DNA from: a virus
Virus record (IMG/VR): IMGVR_UViG_3300028920_000004
Location: 1-64,000 of that record
Length of the DNA: 64,000 bases
Strand: one strand, 5' to 3'
The notes beneath the pieces are model-generated. The model was not told the DNA's origin and ran no database searches. It was given only the letters and a program-made list of their open reading frames with translations. Shown in pieces: positions 54,790 through 62,048 of the stretch. A program made the translations under genes and the position numbers. Within the stretch, counting starts at the first letter, position 1. Every line of letters starts with the position of its first letter.

Positions 54790-54991
54790 TGTTTATATCC
54801 TTTCTGGTTTTATCTTTCTCTTTGTTTCTATCATATTTGGTTTTGTCTTTATGTACTTGCTCAGAAGGATTTCTATTCCATTTCTTACGGACTTTAAGAG
54901 AATCTATTTTATCGCTTCCGCAAAAAGGGCATTTATTTTTCTTAGGGTTATAAAATTGACCATTACAATTTTTACATATATATTTAGACAT
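54779..54991 (-). CDS. Small zinc-ribbon protein, 70 aa
   Basis: CKNC (residues 5-8) and CPFCGSDKI (from 20) form a classical zinc ribbon, followed by a highly basic disordered tail (RKKWNRNPSEQVHKDKTKYDRNKEKDKTRK). Likely nucleic acid-binding. Overlaps the gene upstream by 8 nt and downstream by 11 nt. Confidence 0.7.
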   Translation of the reverse strand: MSKYICKNCNGQFYNPKKNKCPFCGSDKIDSLKVRKKWNRNPSEQVHKDKTKYDRNKEKDKTRKDINNGL

Positions 54992-55295
54992 TTATATAGC
55001 ACCATCCTCTTGTGGGAGGTTTCTTTGGTTGTTTCTTATTTGTTCTTTTAAGAGGTTCAAAACAAATAACTTTTTTCTCTCCTCTTTCAGTAGGTTCATA
55101 GTCATTACCTATATAATCCCCTTCAGCAAAGATTTTATTGCCATCAGAAAAACAAACTTTATTGATTATTTTATTAGATTTTAAACTTGGGTGTACTCCT
55201 ACTGTCCAATAACAATATATAACTTCATTAGTATTTACATTTTCTATCATCTTATGTTCTACTTGTTCTGGTTTTGCGTAAATTAGTATATCCAT
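54984..55295 (-). CDS. Hypothetical protein, 103 aa
   Basis: ATG at 55295 overlaps the polymerase stop (TAATG) with AAAGGA upstream; a longer version starting at 55382 would lie inside the polymerase gene. The product is beta-rich (MDILIYAKPEQVEHKMIENVNTNEVIYCYWTVG, KKVICFEPLKR) and has no known motif. Coupled to the DNA polymerase. Confidence 0.55.
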   Translation of the reverse strand: MDILIYAKPEQVEHKMIENVNTNEVIYCYWTVGVHPSLKSNKIINKVCFSDGNKIFAEGDYIGNDYEPTERGEKKVICFEPLKRTNKKQPKKPPTRGWCYINV

Positions 55296-57595
55296 TATTT
55301 TATTTCCTTTACTTCCCACCCCATCGCAGTAAAGGGAGTTTCCAACTTCATTAAAATATTTCTTTCTATCATTAATTTCCAATCTATTATATTCTTATCT
55401 ATATTATCTTGAGTTTCTTCATCAAAAGCAATAACATTTTTAGGCTTTTCTTTTCGATGCAATATGCTTATTTTATATTTATCTTCTTCTAATTCTAATT
55501 TATTAGTTATATATTCTATACCCTCACTTCTAGATAAATCTTTGTCTAATATTTCTTTATAATCTTCTCCTTCAAGATAACCTTTAACTATTATTTGGGT
55601 TTTTCTTTTAGGTTTTTCTTGTGGTTTAATATATATCCAATAATAAGATTGTCCTATTCTTCTTTTAAAATTCTCAGTATTTTCTAAAGCCCTGGCAAAG
55701 ATTGGAACGCTTTTATAGTCTTTAATAGGCTTACTTATCTTACAAGGAAAAGCAATTTCTTTCAATGGTTTATTTTTGAGATTTTTAATTTCATTTTTTA
55801 TCCAATTAAATATTTTATCTTTAGATTCTTTATTCATAATCTTATCTAAAAGAATATCTTGAAACTTAGAAAGATACTCTGTACTATCTTTTCTCTTAAT
55901 TTCTAATCCTTTAATTTTTTCTTCTAATCCAGCAAAAGTTCTTAAATAACCTTTATACCTACAACGAGTGGCAATAAATAATTTCTCAAAATTACCTTCA
56001 TGTTCAAAAACTATATTTACTTTCTTATTAAATCTTTCTTTCGCCCATTTAATTATTACTTCATTTAACCATTCCTCTATATTTTTTCCTTTATCATCTA
56101 TAATAAATCCATCAGTATCAACATATAAAACTTTATATCCCTTCTTTTTTAATTCATCTTCTACATACCAAATTAAATCTCTAACTACTGCTGTAATCAT
56201 TCCTGCTACTCTATGGTCAAACATTCTGAAATATTTATTTCCAATCACTCCCCATGCCGAAAGTACAATAGTTTTTAAAGCTTCATATTTATTTTTAATA
56301 TCTTCATATTCATCAGAACTTGGGTCAGTTTTTTTCTTTTTCTCTTTAAGTATATTTTTTTCTTCAATTAGTTTTTTTGCTATTATAGGTAAAATAGCTT
56401 CTTTGTCTTGTTTAACATAGTAAGTTTCTTTTATTACTTTAGTTTCTCTATCGGTAATATTAACAGGAATAGTATTTGAACTTTTTTTATTTGAAACATT
56501 CGCAGGGTCTAAACATAAATCTATAATAGCATACATATAGGCTCCTGAAAGGTCATAGGAGCCAACATTAAAAAATCTACCTGTATAATAACTTTTCCTA
56601 TGTGCACCTTCAAATTCTCCTGATTCTGCATCTCTTTTCTTCATAGGCAATACTATACCTTTTTTCTTAGCTTCTTTTAATAAAAGCATATCTATAACTC
56701 TACTATTAAATACTCCAAGGTCTTCCCAATTTGCCATAGAAAATCTACGAATTTCATCATAATGATTAATAAGTTGATATTTCTTTTCCAATCTCACCAA
56801 TTTTTTAACGTCTTTTATATTCTTGTCTTTAACTTCATCCGAAATTTTATTAAAATCAGTATCAGGATTTGGCTTATCTTCAAGATATTTTTGAGCAATA
56901 TAATTTAAAGAGTATCTTTTTTCTTGGTTTCTTGTGAAATTTTTAAACCAAGTCATATAGTCAATAATAGAAATTCCAGATGGAAACCAAATTTCTCCAT
57001 CTCCATATCTAGTCTTACCTATAGGGCTTATATTTTCCGCAAATTCTTCATTCATTCTATAGTATAAATATTTATAATCAAACATTACATTCCATCCCAA
57101 AATTAAATCTGGAGATTCTTTCTTAATATATTTACAAAAATTTTCCAACATCTCAAATTCACTTTCATATTCTCTAATATCAAAAGTAATAGTTTTATCT
57201 TTAAAAGAATCATAAACAGTAATAAATGAAACTGGATATTTCGCTTGTTCTGGAACAGGAAATTCATCCGATTTTACTTCTATATCTATAAAGAAATATT
57301 TAATAGAGGTTTTTTCTATACTATCTATCCTATCAATCAAATATCTATTCGTAAATAATACATCAGATTCAAATGAATCTTCAGTTCTCATTTGTCTTAC
57401 ATTTTTAGGTTCCGAGACCATAATTTTCTTTAGTGGAGTTCCATTATATGCTCTATATTTACCTTCTATTTCATCAGAAATTTCATAAAAATAAGGAAAG
57501 AAATTAGTAACTGTTCTAATTTCTTGTTTACCCTTATCATCTCTAAGAAATAGATAAATAGTCCTTCTATGATTTGCTATATTTAATAATTTCAT
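55295..57595 (-). CDS. Family B DNA polymerase, 766 aa
   Basis: The 3'-5' exonuclease motifs are present: FIDIEV (Asp104, Glu106) and GWNVMFDYKYLYYR (Asp173). Polymerase motif A is SYDLSGAYMYAI with Asp348, motif B is KTIVLSAWGVIGNKYF (441-456), in which the usual Asn-Ser is Leu-Ser, and motif C is YVDTDG with Asp493 and Asp495. DNA polymerases of this type replicate phage genomes with their own RecA and nuclease subunits nearby. Length fits short family B enzymes. No clamp or primase is recognised in the window. Confidence 0.92.
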   Translation of the reverse strand: MKLLNIANHRRTIYLFLRDDKGKQEIRTVTNFFPYFYEISDEIEGKYRAYNGTPLKKIMVSEPKNVRQMRTEDSFESDVLFTNRYLIDRIDSIEKTSIKYFFIDIEVKSDEFPVPEQAKYPVSFITVYDSFKDKTITFDIREYESEFEMLENFCKYIKKESPDLILGWNVMFDYKYLYYRMNEEFAENISPIGKTRYGDGEIWFPSGISIIDYMTWFKNFTRNQEKRYSLNYIAQKYLEDKPNPDTDFNKISDEVKDKNIKDVKKLVRLEKKYQLINHYDEIRRFSMANWEDLGVFNSRVIDMLLLKEAKKKGIVLPMKKRDAESGEFEGAHRKSYYTGRFFNVGSYDLSGAYMYAIIDLCLDPANVSNKKSSNTIPVNITDRETKVIKETYYVKQDKEAILPIIAKKLIEEKNILKEKKKKTDPSSDEYEDIKNKYEALKTIVLSAWGVIGNKYFRMFDHRVAGMITAVVRDLIWYVEDELKKKGYKVLYVDTDGFIIDDKGKNIEEWLNEVIIKWAKERFNKKVNIVFEHEGNFEKLFIATRCRYKGYLRTFAGLEEKIKGLEIKRKDSTEYLSKFQDILLDKIMNKESKDKIFNWIKNEIKNLKNKPLKEIAFPCKISKPIKDYKSVPIFARALENTENFKRRIGQSYYWIYIKPQEKPKRKTQIIVKGYLEGEDYKEILDKDLSRSEGIEYITNKLELEEDKYKISILHRKEKPKNVIAFDEETQDNIDKNIIDWKLMIERNILMKLETPFTAMGWEVKEIK

Positions 57596-57636
57596 TATAA
57601 AAATTTCTCCAAATAATCTATTATGTCATTACCATA

Positions 57637-58104
57637 TTATCTTTCAATAATATCTATACCTTCATCATGTACAGGTTTTTCATACATATTATTAAATTTT
57701 GTCCAAACTTGTTCCCATAATTTTCTATCGGGTTGTCCATGAGGGTCATTCATTCTTCTATTTACTGCTTCATTCATAGTTAGTTTTGGCATTTCTATAA
57801 CAATAATGGTATATCCAAAACTTTTAGCATATTTGATATATCTAGCTCTCAGTTCTCTGTTAATACCTACTTCGTCTATTATAATATTAACTCCCAATTT
57901 AACAAAATTTCTAAACATAAATAATTCAGTATTCCATATTGTAGGTTCATATTCTAAATCAAAAATATATTTCCCTGCACCAATTCCATATCTTAAACTA
58001 TCTCTGGATATAACTACATATCCTTTTTTAGAATATTCTTTAGTTAAAGTAGATTTCCCTGTTCCTATATTGCCTACCATCAAAATTAAATTTTTATTTT
58101 TCAT
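57637..58104 (-). CDS. Polynucleotide/zeta-type P-loop kinase, 155 aa
   Basis: ATG 58104 is chosen because AAGGA lies 8 nt upstream; an in-frame ATG at 58146 overlaps the neighbour. Walker A VGNIGTGKST (about residues 8-17), VISRDSLRYG (Asp for the 5'-OH acceptor), VIIDEVGINRELRARYIK (Walker B/sensor) and GQPDRKLWEQVW resemble the kinase part of T4 polynucleotide kinase (AAA_33). There is no phosphatase domain. With the RlaP-like and HD genes nearby it may serve in RNA repair. Confidence 0.75.
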   Translation of the reverse strand: MKNKNLILMVGNIGTGKSTLTKEYSKKGYVVISRDSLRYGIGAGKYIFDLEYEPTIWNTELFMFRNFVKLGVNIIIDEVGINRELRARYIKYAKSFGYTIIVIEMPKLTMNEAVNRRMNDPHGQPDRKLWEQVWTKFNNMYEKPVHDEGIDIIER

Positions 58105-58120
58105 TATCACATTCCTTATT

Positions 58121-58336
58121 TTAAAATATAAAATTTCTAATAGCAATAAAACTTGCTACTATATTCATGATAGCTTGTCCATATAATCTTTTTTTCCAAT
58201 TTATTATAATATAGATTCCACACGCTAAAGCATAAAAAAGCCAACAAATATTAAAAGTATTTATAAAATATAAAGAAATTAAAACTATAGAAGCAGATAT
58301 AAAATCTAAGATATTTATTGGCATTAATTTTTTCAT
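58121..58336 (-). CDS. Small membrane protein, 71 aa
   Basis: Two hydrophobic segments (ISASIVLISLYFINTF and WLFYALACGIYIII) and a third weak one near the C terminus. Start overlaps the methyltransferase stop (ATGA). No family recognised; holin-like by size, but without other support. Confidence 0.5.
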   Translation of the reverse strand: MKKLMPINILDFISASIVLISLYFINTFNICWLFYALACGIYIIINWKKRLYGQAIMNIVASFIAIRNFIF

Positions 58337-58947
58337 ATCTTCCTTGCAACTGTTATCAAAGTAGGTGCTATTTTATTAATAACTATTTGTTTATATACTT
58401 TAAATCCTTGATTTTGTAATTCTTCTTTTAAAACTTCCGCAGGAACATGATGTACATTCTTCTCTATAAATGTTATTATTTTCCCAAATAGAATATTGCC
58501 CCAAAAATTATCAACACATCCATCAGCTATTATTAATATGCCATTCTTAGTCAATACTCTATGAAATTCTTTAATAGCATCGTATTGATTATCAAAATGA
58601 TGAAAAGCATGAGAACACGCTATTATATGAAATTTATTATCATAGTAAGGAAGTTGTTCTGCTGGAGCTATAGAATATTTTATATTTCCTTTATTTTCTT
58701 TTTTTGCTTGTATTATCATTTTTTTAGAATAATCTACTCCATATAAATATAGATATTCCGACCTATTTTCTAATTTTCTTAAAAACTTACCAGTTCCACA
58801 AGCAATATCTAAAACATTATAACTATCTTCTAATTTCATAAGTTGTATCATTTTATCGTGAGTTCTATTAAATAATAGATACTGTAATATTGACTTATCA
58901 TATTTTTTTGCCCATTTATTAAATCTTTCTTTATGGTCTGTCATCAT
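58333..58947 (-). CDS. Class I SAM-dependent methyltransferase (UbiE-like), 204 aa
   Basis: Motif I VLDIACGTGKFLRKL, YGVDYSKKMIIQAKK, IKYSIAPAEQLPYYDNKF and HIIACSHAFHHFDN followed by LTKNGILIIADG match the Methyltransf_11 family. The C-terminal part VLKEELQNQGFKVYKQIV is usual. Substrate unknown: a small molecule, lipid or a nucleic acid. Located within the replication region, not the glycan island. AAGGAG lies 5 nt before the first of two adjacent ATGs. Confidence 0.82.
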   Translation of the reverse strand: MMTDHKERFNKWAKKYDKSILQYLLFNRTHDKMIQLMKLEDSYNVLDIACGTGKFLRKLENRSEYLYLYGVDYSKKMIIQAKKENKGNIKYSIAPAEQLPYYDNKFHIIACSHAFHHFDNQYDAIKEFHRVLTKNGILIIADGCVDNFWGNILFGKIITFIEKNVHHVPAEVLKEELQNQGFKVYKQIVINKIAPTLITVARKI

Positions 58948-59290
58948 AATAACTCCTTGGTTGTGGTGTTGGTCTTGGTCGAGGTTGAGGATTTTTAGGA
59001 GGAGGATTATATCCTTTATTTCTTCTTCTTAATCTCCGTCTTAAAAACCTTCTACATCTACAAAAAATATTTGACCTTCTCTTGCAAGGTCTACATCTAC
59101 AATATCTTTCTTCTGTATTAACAGTTAAATTATAAAAGAGGTCTTTATATTTTTCCAATATTCCCATCTTTTTTTTAATATCTTCTTCATTATCATGCTC
59201 TTTCAAAATAAAAATTGACATCTTATCACCCATTTTTTTAGAATATCTTAATATGCCCAAATAGAAAAAATACTCTTTAAACTTTATCAT
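58931..59290 (-). CDS. Arg/Cys/Pro-rich small protein, 119 aa
   Basis: The N-terminal half is ordinary (a short aromatic start, then KKMGILEKYKDLFYNLT). The C-terminal half is extreme in composition: YCRCRPCKRRSNIFCRCRRFLRRRLRRR followed by a PPPKNPQPRPRPTPQPRS tail. This could bind nucleic acid electrostatically or be disordered; the Cys pairs may bind metal. AGGAG with 9-nt spacing supports the ATG at 59290. No known family. Confidence 0.55.
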   Translation of the reverse strand: MIKFKEYFFYLGILRYSKKMGDKMSIFILKEHDNEEDIKKKMGILEKYKDLFYNLTVNTEERYCRCRPCKRRSNIFCRCRRFLRRRLRRRNKGYNPPPKNPQPRPRPTPQPRSYYDDRP

Positions 59291-59432
59291 TGTCTTTATC
59301 TCCTATTTTTATACCTGCACTTTTAAGTATAGTTTTAATCCTTTCTATTTCTCCAGGCATACCTAACATTTTTGCTATTTTATCTAAAGATTTTCCTTTT
59401 CTATATTGTTTTATTGCTCTTTGTTCTAACAT
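59277..59432 (-). CDS. Tiny helix-turn-helix-like protein, 51 aa
   Basis: ATG 59432 inside the end of the RlaP-like gene, TAA 59277. YRKGKSLDKIAKMLGMPGEIERIKTIL resembles an HTH of the kind found in resolvases and small regulators. It fills an otherwise empty 135-nt interval and overlaps both neighbours. Possibly a phage regulator. Confidence 0.5.
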   Translation of the reverse strand: MLEQRAIKQYRKGKSLDKIAKMLGMPGEIERIKTILKSAGIKIGDKDNDKV

Positions 59433-60103
59433 TTCCAGTATCTTTTTCTAATTTCTAATAAAAATTCATTTACTTTGTTTATATTAGGTATATGTCTACA
59501 ATTTTTTAATTTTATAGTTGCCATTTTTTGTAATTCTTCAGCATAATTTATAATTTCTCCCATACCATAATAACCTTCTTTTTTATATCTCATAAGAATT
59601 TTAGCTAAATCTTTTTTTACTTTTATATCAAAATCTTTGTGTTCTAACAAATCCAATAAATAATTTAAGGTTCTAATATATGCAACTGCAAATTTTCCTG
59701 GTTTTTTATCTTTTTTATTTAAGAATTTTTTTCTTTGATTTAACCCATAACCAATAAACGCATTAAAAGCATCTTGAGGATTCCATATATAAGGAAATAA
59801 ATTTTGCAATTTTAAACCCTCTCCTGTAGCTTCTATTGCAGGAGCCTTAAATACTTCTAATATCGAAGGATTACATTTTACCGCTAAATATAAAAAATGT
59901 CCTATTTCATAAGAAGTATTATCTTTATTTGTATCTTCTATCCAATGGCTTCCTTTATATTTATAATTTAAAGATAACAATTTTTGGGTTGGAATTACAT
60001 AAACACTTCTATAATCATAATCACTATTTTTAGTGGCTAATCCATGTGCTCTACTACCTACTAAAACTTTCAATATCGTTATTTTATCTGTTATTTTCTT
60101 CAT
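59426..60103 (-). CDS. RlaP-like nucleotidyltransferase (DNA polymerase beta superfamily), 225 aa
   Basis: The signature VGSRAHGLATKNSDYDYRSVYV (from about residue 16) is the GS-x-DxD nucleotidyltransferase motif of the RlaP (YcgL) family linked with RNA repair. LSLNYKYKGSHWIED and SYEIGHFLYLAVKCNPSILEVF follow in the usual order, then a helical C-terminal domain. The start overlaps the HD gene by 20 nt. With the kinase at 57637 and the HD protein it may be part of an end-healing pathway; an RNA ligase is not seen. Confidence 0.75.
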   Translation of the reverse strand: MKKITDKITILKVLVGSRAHGLATKNSDYDYRSVYVIPTQKLLSLNYKYKGSHWIEDTNKDNTSYEIGHFLYLAVKCNPSILEVFKAPAIEATGEGLKLQNLFPYIWNPQDAFNAFIGYGLNQRKKFLNKKDKKPGKFAVAYIRTLNYLLDLLEHKDFDIKVKKDLAKILMRYKKEGYYGMGEIINYAEELQKMATIKLKNCRHIPNINKVNEFLLEIRKRYWKC

Positions 60104-60608
60104 AATTAAATAAATCTCCTTTTCTACTTGCTAAATAATCAGCCAATATAATTAAATGTTCGTATAATCCTTTAGGTTTAGGCACAAAAGGATTTTTATA
60201 CCAATGCCCCATATGCACACTTATTAACCTTTGTATTTCTGTTCTTCTTCCAATTCTAAATTCTTCTAATAATATATATCCTATTTGTGGATGTAATTTC
60301 ATCATCCAATCCATTCTAGACCAACCTGTAGGATGATTTCTCCATAATTTTTTATTTACTTCTCCTTTTACTGCTAAAATTAATTTACCAATATCATGTA
60401 ACCATGCACTTGCTACTAGCATATCTCTATCTGAATCCTTAATATCAAAGGCATCACATAGATGTTCCATAATATTTGCACATCTTGTAAGATGTTCTCT
60501 CATAGTTTCGCTTCTATGATATTTGCCACTTAAAGAAGCAGGTTGTTCTAATAAATCTTCAAAATTTTCTTCTAATATTTTTAAAGCTTTATCTGTTATT
60601 ATTCCCAT
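60084..60608 (-). CDS. HD-domain phosphohydrolase, 174 aa
   Basis: Metal ligand pattern of HD enzymes: EHLTRCANIMEHL, then WLHDIGKLI (HD pair, about residues 69-70), HPQIGY and VHMGHWY, and IILADYLASRK with the last Asp. Substrate could be a nucleotide or 2',3'-cyclic phosphate. It overlaps the RlaP-like gene, suggesting that both act together. Ribosome site AAAAAAATGGG is modest. Confidence 0.8.
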   Translation of the reverse strand: MGIITDKALKILEENFEDLLEQPASLSGKYHRSETMREHLTRCANIMEHLCDAFDIKDSDRDMLVASAWLHDIGKLILAVKGEVNKKLWRNHPTGWSRMDWMMKLHPQIGYILLEEFRIGRRTEIQRLISVHMGHWYKNPFVPKPKGLYEHLIILADYLASRKGDLFNYEENNR

Positions 60609-60793
60609 TTTTTTGTTTTGCCTATCCTTTTTAATTTATCTAAAAGTTTCTTATATTTTTTAATATCTTTCTCGGCATCTTTTATATAAAATATAAAAGG
60701 ACAATTTTGACATATTTTAGCGTGTCTTTTTCTCTGTCTTTTACAGTTACTATACCACCAAGTATTTTCTTGTATATGGTCTTTAAGATTCAC
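60599..60793 (-). CDS. Small Cys-containing basic protein, 64 aa (GTG start)
   Basis: Begins at GTG 60793 with GGA about 8 nt upstream; no ATG is available in frame. NCKRQRKRHAKICQNCPFIF holds three cysteines that could bind metal or iron-sulfur, and the tail is a Lys-rich coil. Overlaps the metallopeptidase-like gene by 11 nt. Unknown function. Confidence 0.5.
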   Translation of the reverse strand: MNLKDHIQENTWWYSNCKRQRKRHAKICQNCPFIFYIKDAEKDIKKYKKLLDKLKRIGKTKKWE

Positions 60794-61244
60794 AATTATA
60801 TTCCTTTATTTTTTTCCAAGCTCTTCTATATCTAGTTTTATTTTTATACCATTGTAGATTTTTTAAATTTTTTTGTTGTCGGCTGATATGTAAGTTATAA
60901 AAATGTTTTGACAAATATTTTTTCATCCATTTTAAACATTGGATTTCTGCAATATATTCAGCATTTATGCTTCCCATTTCAGAACTAAAAGCTTTATTTT
61001 TTAAGTGTCCTAATTCATGAAATATTAAACGCATCAAATCATTTTTAGTTAAATTTTTATCTTTTGACATATTTTTAGCATTATATTGTAAATAAAATCT
61101 ACTATTATCCCATGCATATCTTCCAACACTTCCCCAAGCCCACATAGTATTATCTTGACTTACATCAATAGGTTTAATATGAAATCTTTTTCGCCAATAT
61201 TCTACTTCTTTTTCCATAAATTTTCTTATAAAAGTTCTCTTCAT
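60783..61244 (-). CDS. Small zinc metallopeptidase-like protein (HELGH), 153 aa
   Basis: LIFHELGHLKNKAF carries the HExxH zinc motif, and EYIAEIQCLKWM about 20 residues later supplies a candidate third ligand (Glu). The fold resembles phage/bacterial M48- or SprT-like minimal peptidases. Start ATG 61244 is preferred (GGAG, 6 nt) over the TTG at 61256. It is coupled to the upstream small membrane protein through TAATG. Its target (host protein, prohead or cell wall) is unknown; no signal peptide is seen. Confidence 0.7.
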   Translation of the reverse strand: MKRTFIRKFMEKEVEYWRKRFHIKPIDVSQDNTMWAWGSVGRYAWDNSRFYLQYNAKNMSKDKNLTKNDLMRLIFHELGHLKNKAFSSEMGSINAEYIAEIQCLKWMKKYLSKHFYNLHISRQQKNLKNLQWYKNKTRYRRAWKKIKEYNCES

Positions 61245-61378
61245 TATCCTCTCCAAAATATTAAAGCATTAACCATTACCAAAAGAATACCTATAGTTTT
61301 GATTTTTAATCCAGGAACTAAAAGAGATACCCCCAAATAACCTATTAACATCATTATATAAAATATCCAATATAACAT
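61244..61378 (-). CDS. Small two-segment membrane protein, 44 aa
   Basis: ATG 61378 with an AGGAG site 7 nt upstream. Two hydrophobic stretches (WIFYIMMLIGYLGVSLLV and IGILLVMVNALIF) linked by LKIKT. TAATG overlap with the next gene. The size and topology resemble small holins or membrane regulators, but no family is known to me. Confidence 0.55.
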   Translation of the reverse strand: MLYWIFYIMMLIGYLGVSLLVPGLKIKTIGILLVMVNALIFWRG

Positions 61379-61379
61379 T

Positions 61380-61829
61380 TTATTCTCCTGAAGTTTGAAA
61401 TTCTTGTTCTGTCTTTTTCTTCAAACTTTGTAAAGTAGAAATATCTTGGCTTGCAGATTCTACATAGGCTTGCAGATAATTTCGTATTCTCCTATAATTT
61501 TGAACCAATGCTCTAGCTTCTTCTTTAGTAGCTGTAGAATTAAACTTACCATCTTTCTTAGTGTCATGTGTATTTTTTACTTTAAAATAATAATCCAACT
61601 GAGTATTAGTTTTAGCAGTGTCTACTACTCCCCAAGCAGTTTTAAGGTCAGAATGAGCACCTGTAACTTTACTTAAAAGGGTTCTAATAGTTTGAGGATT
61701 ATCTGATATATCTCTTTTTAATTTCTTTGCTGTTTCATCTACTATTTTTATACTATCTCTAACTTCTGATAATATCATTTCTACTGTTTCTTCTGATTTG
61801 GCTAATTTTTCTATTTTTTTAACTCTCAT
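61380..61829 (-). CDS. Helical hypothetical protein, 149 aa
   Basis: Mostly predicted helix, with coils at both ends (SEVRDSIKIVDETAKKLKRDI; QDISTLQSLKKKTEQEFQTSGE). No cysteines. It overlaps the RBS-box gene by 11 nt. G+C is intermediate. Not recognised. Confidence 0.55.
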   Translation of the reverse strand: MRVKKIEKLAKSEETVEMILSEVRDSIKIVDETAKKLKRDISDNPQTIRTLLSKVTGAHSDLKTAWGVVDTAKTNTQLDYYFKVKNTHDTKKDGKFNSTATKEEARALVQNYRRIRNYLQAYVESASQDISTLQSLKKKTEQEFQTSGE

Positions 61830-62037
61830 TAGTGCTCTCCTTCTTTATCTCCGCTTGGAGTTCGGTTATAAGGTCGTTAACAGCTAACGTTCCTTTGCCC
61901 CATATATCTCGCCTTGCCTCAAGCCACTCGTGAATGGCGAAGAGGAGTTGGTCAACTCGTTCTTCCTTAAATGGAGACATATGTTTTCCTTGAACATATG
62001 CTCTGCGTAAGTATAACCTAACCTGTTCCCGTATCAT
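61819..62037 (-). CDS. G+C-rich small protein, 72 aa
   Basis: Helical, with several Arg/Leu-rich stretches (REQVRLYLRRAYVQGKHM, ERVDQLLFAIHEWLEARRDIWGKG). Its G+C of about 47% contrasts with about 20% in the neighbouring recA region, and it starts in the box GGAGGTCATAGATG shared with three left-end genes. It looks like a recent import or an unusually conserved mini-gene. Function unknown. Confidence 0.6.
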   Translation of the reverse strand: MIREQVRLYLRRAYVQGKHMSPFKEERVDQLLFAIHEWLEARRDIWGKGTLAVNDLITELQAEIKKESTNES

Positions 62038-62048
62038 CTATGACCTCC
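62035..62048 (-). promoter_or_regulatory. Conserved ribosome-site box GGAGGTCATAGATG (copy 4, minus strand)
   Basis: Identical to the boxes at 208-221, 424-437 and 727-740. It lies between recA and the G+C-rich gene, with GGAGG overlapping the end of recA. Confidence 0.75.

Noticed and set aside
60783-61244. Metallopeptidase-like protein as the endolysin
   Set aside because: It has HELGH but no peptidoglycan-binding domain, signal or lysin-type fold, and it lies in the replication region, so lysis is not supported.
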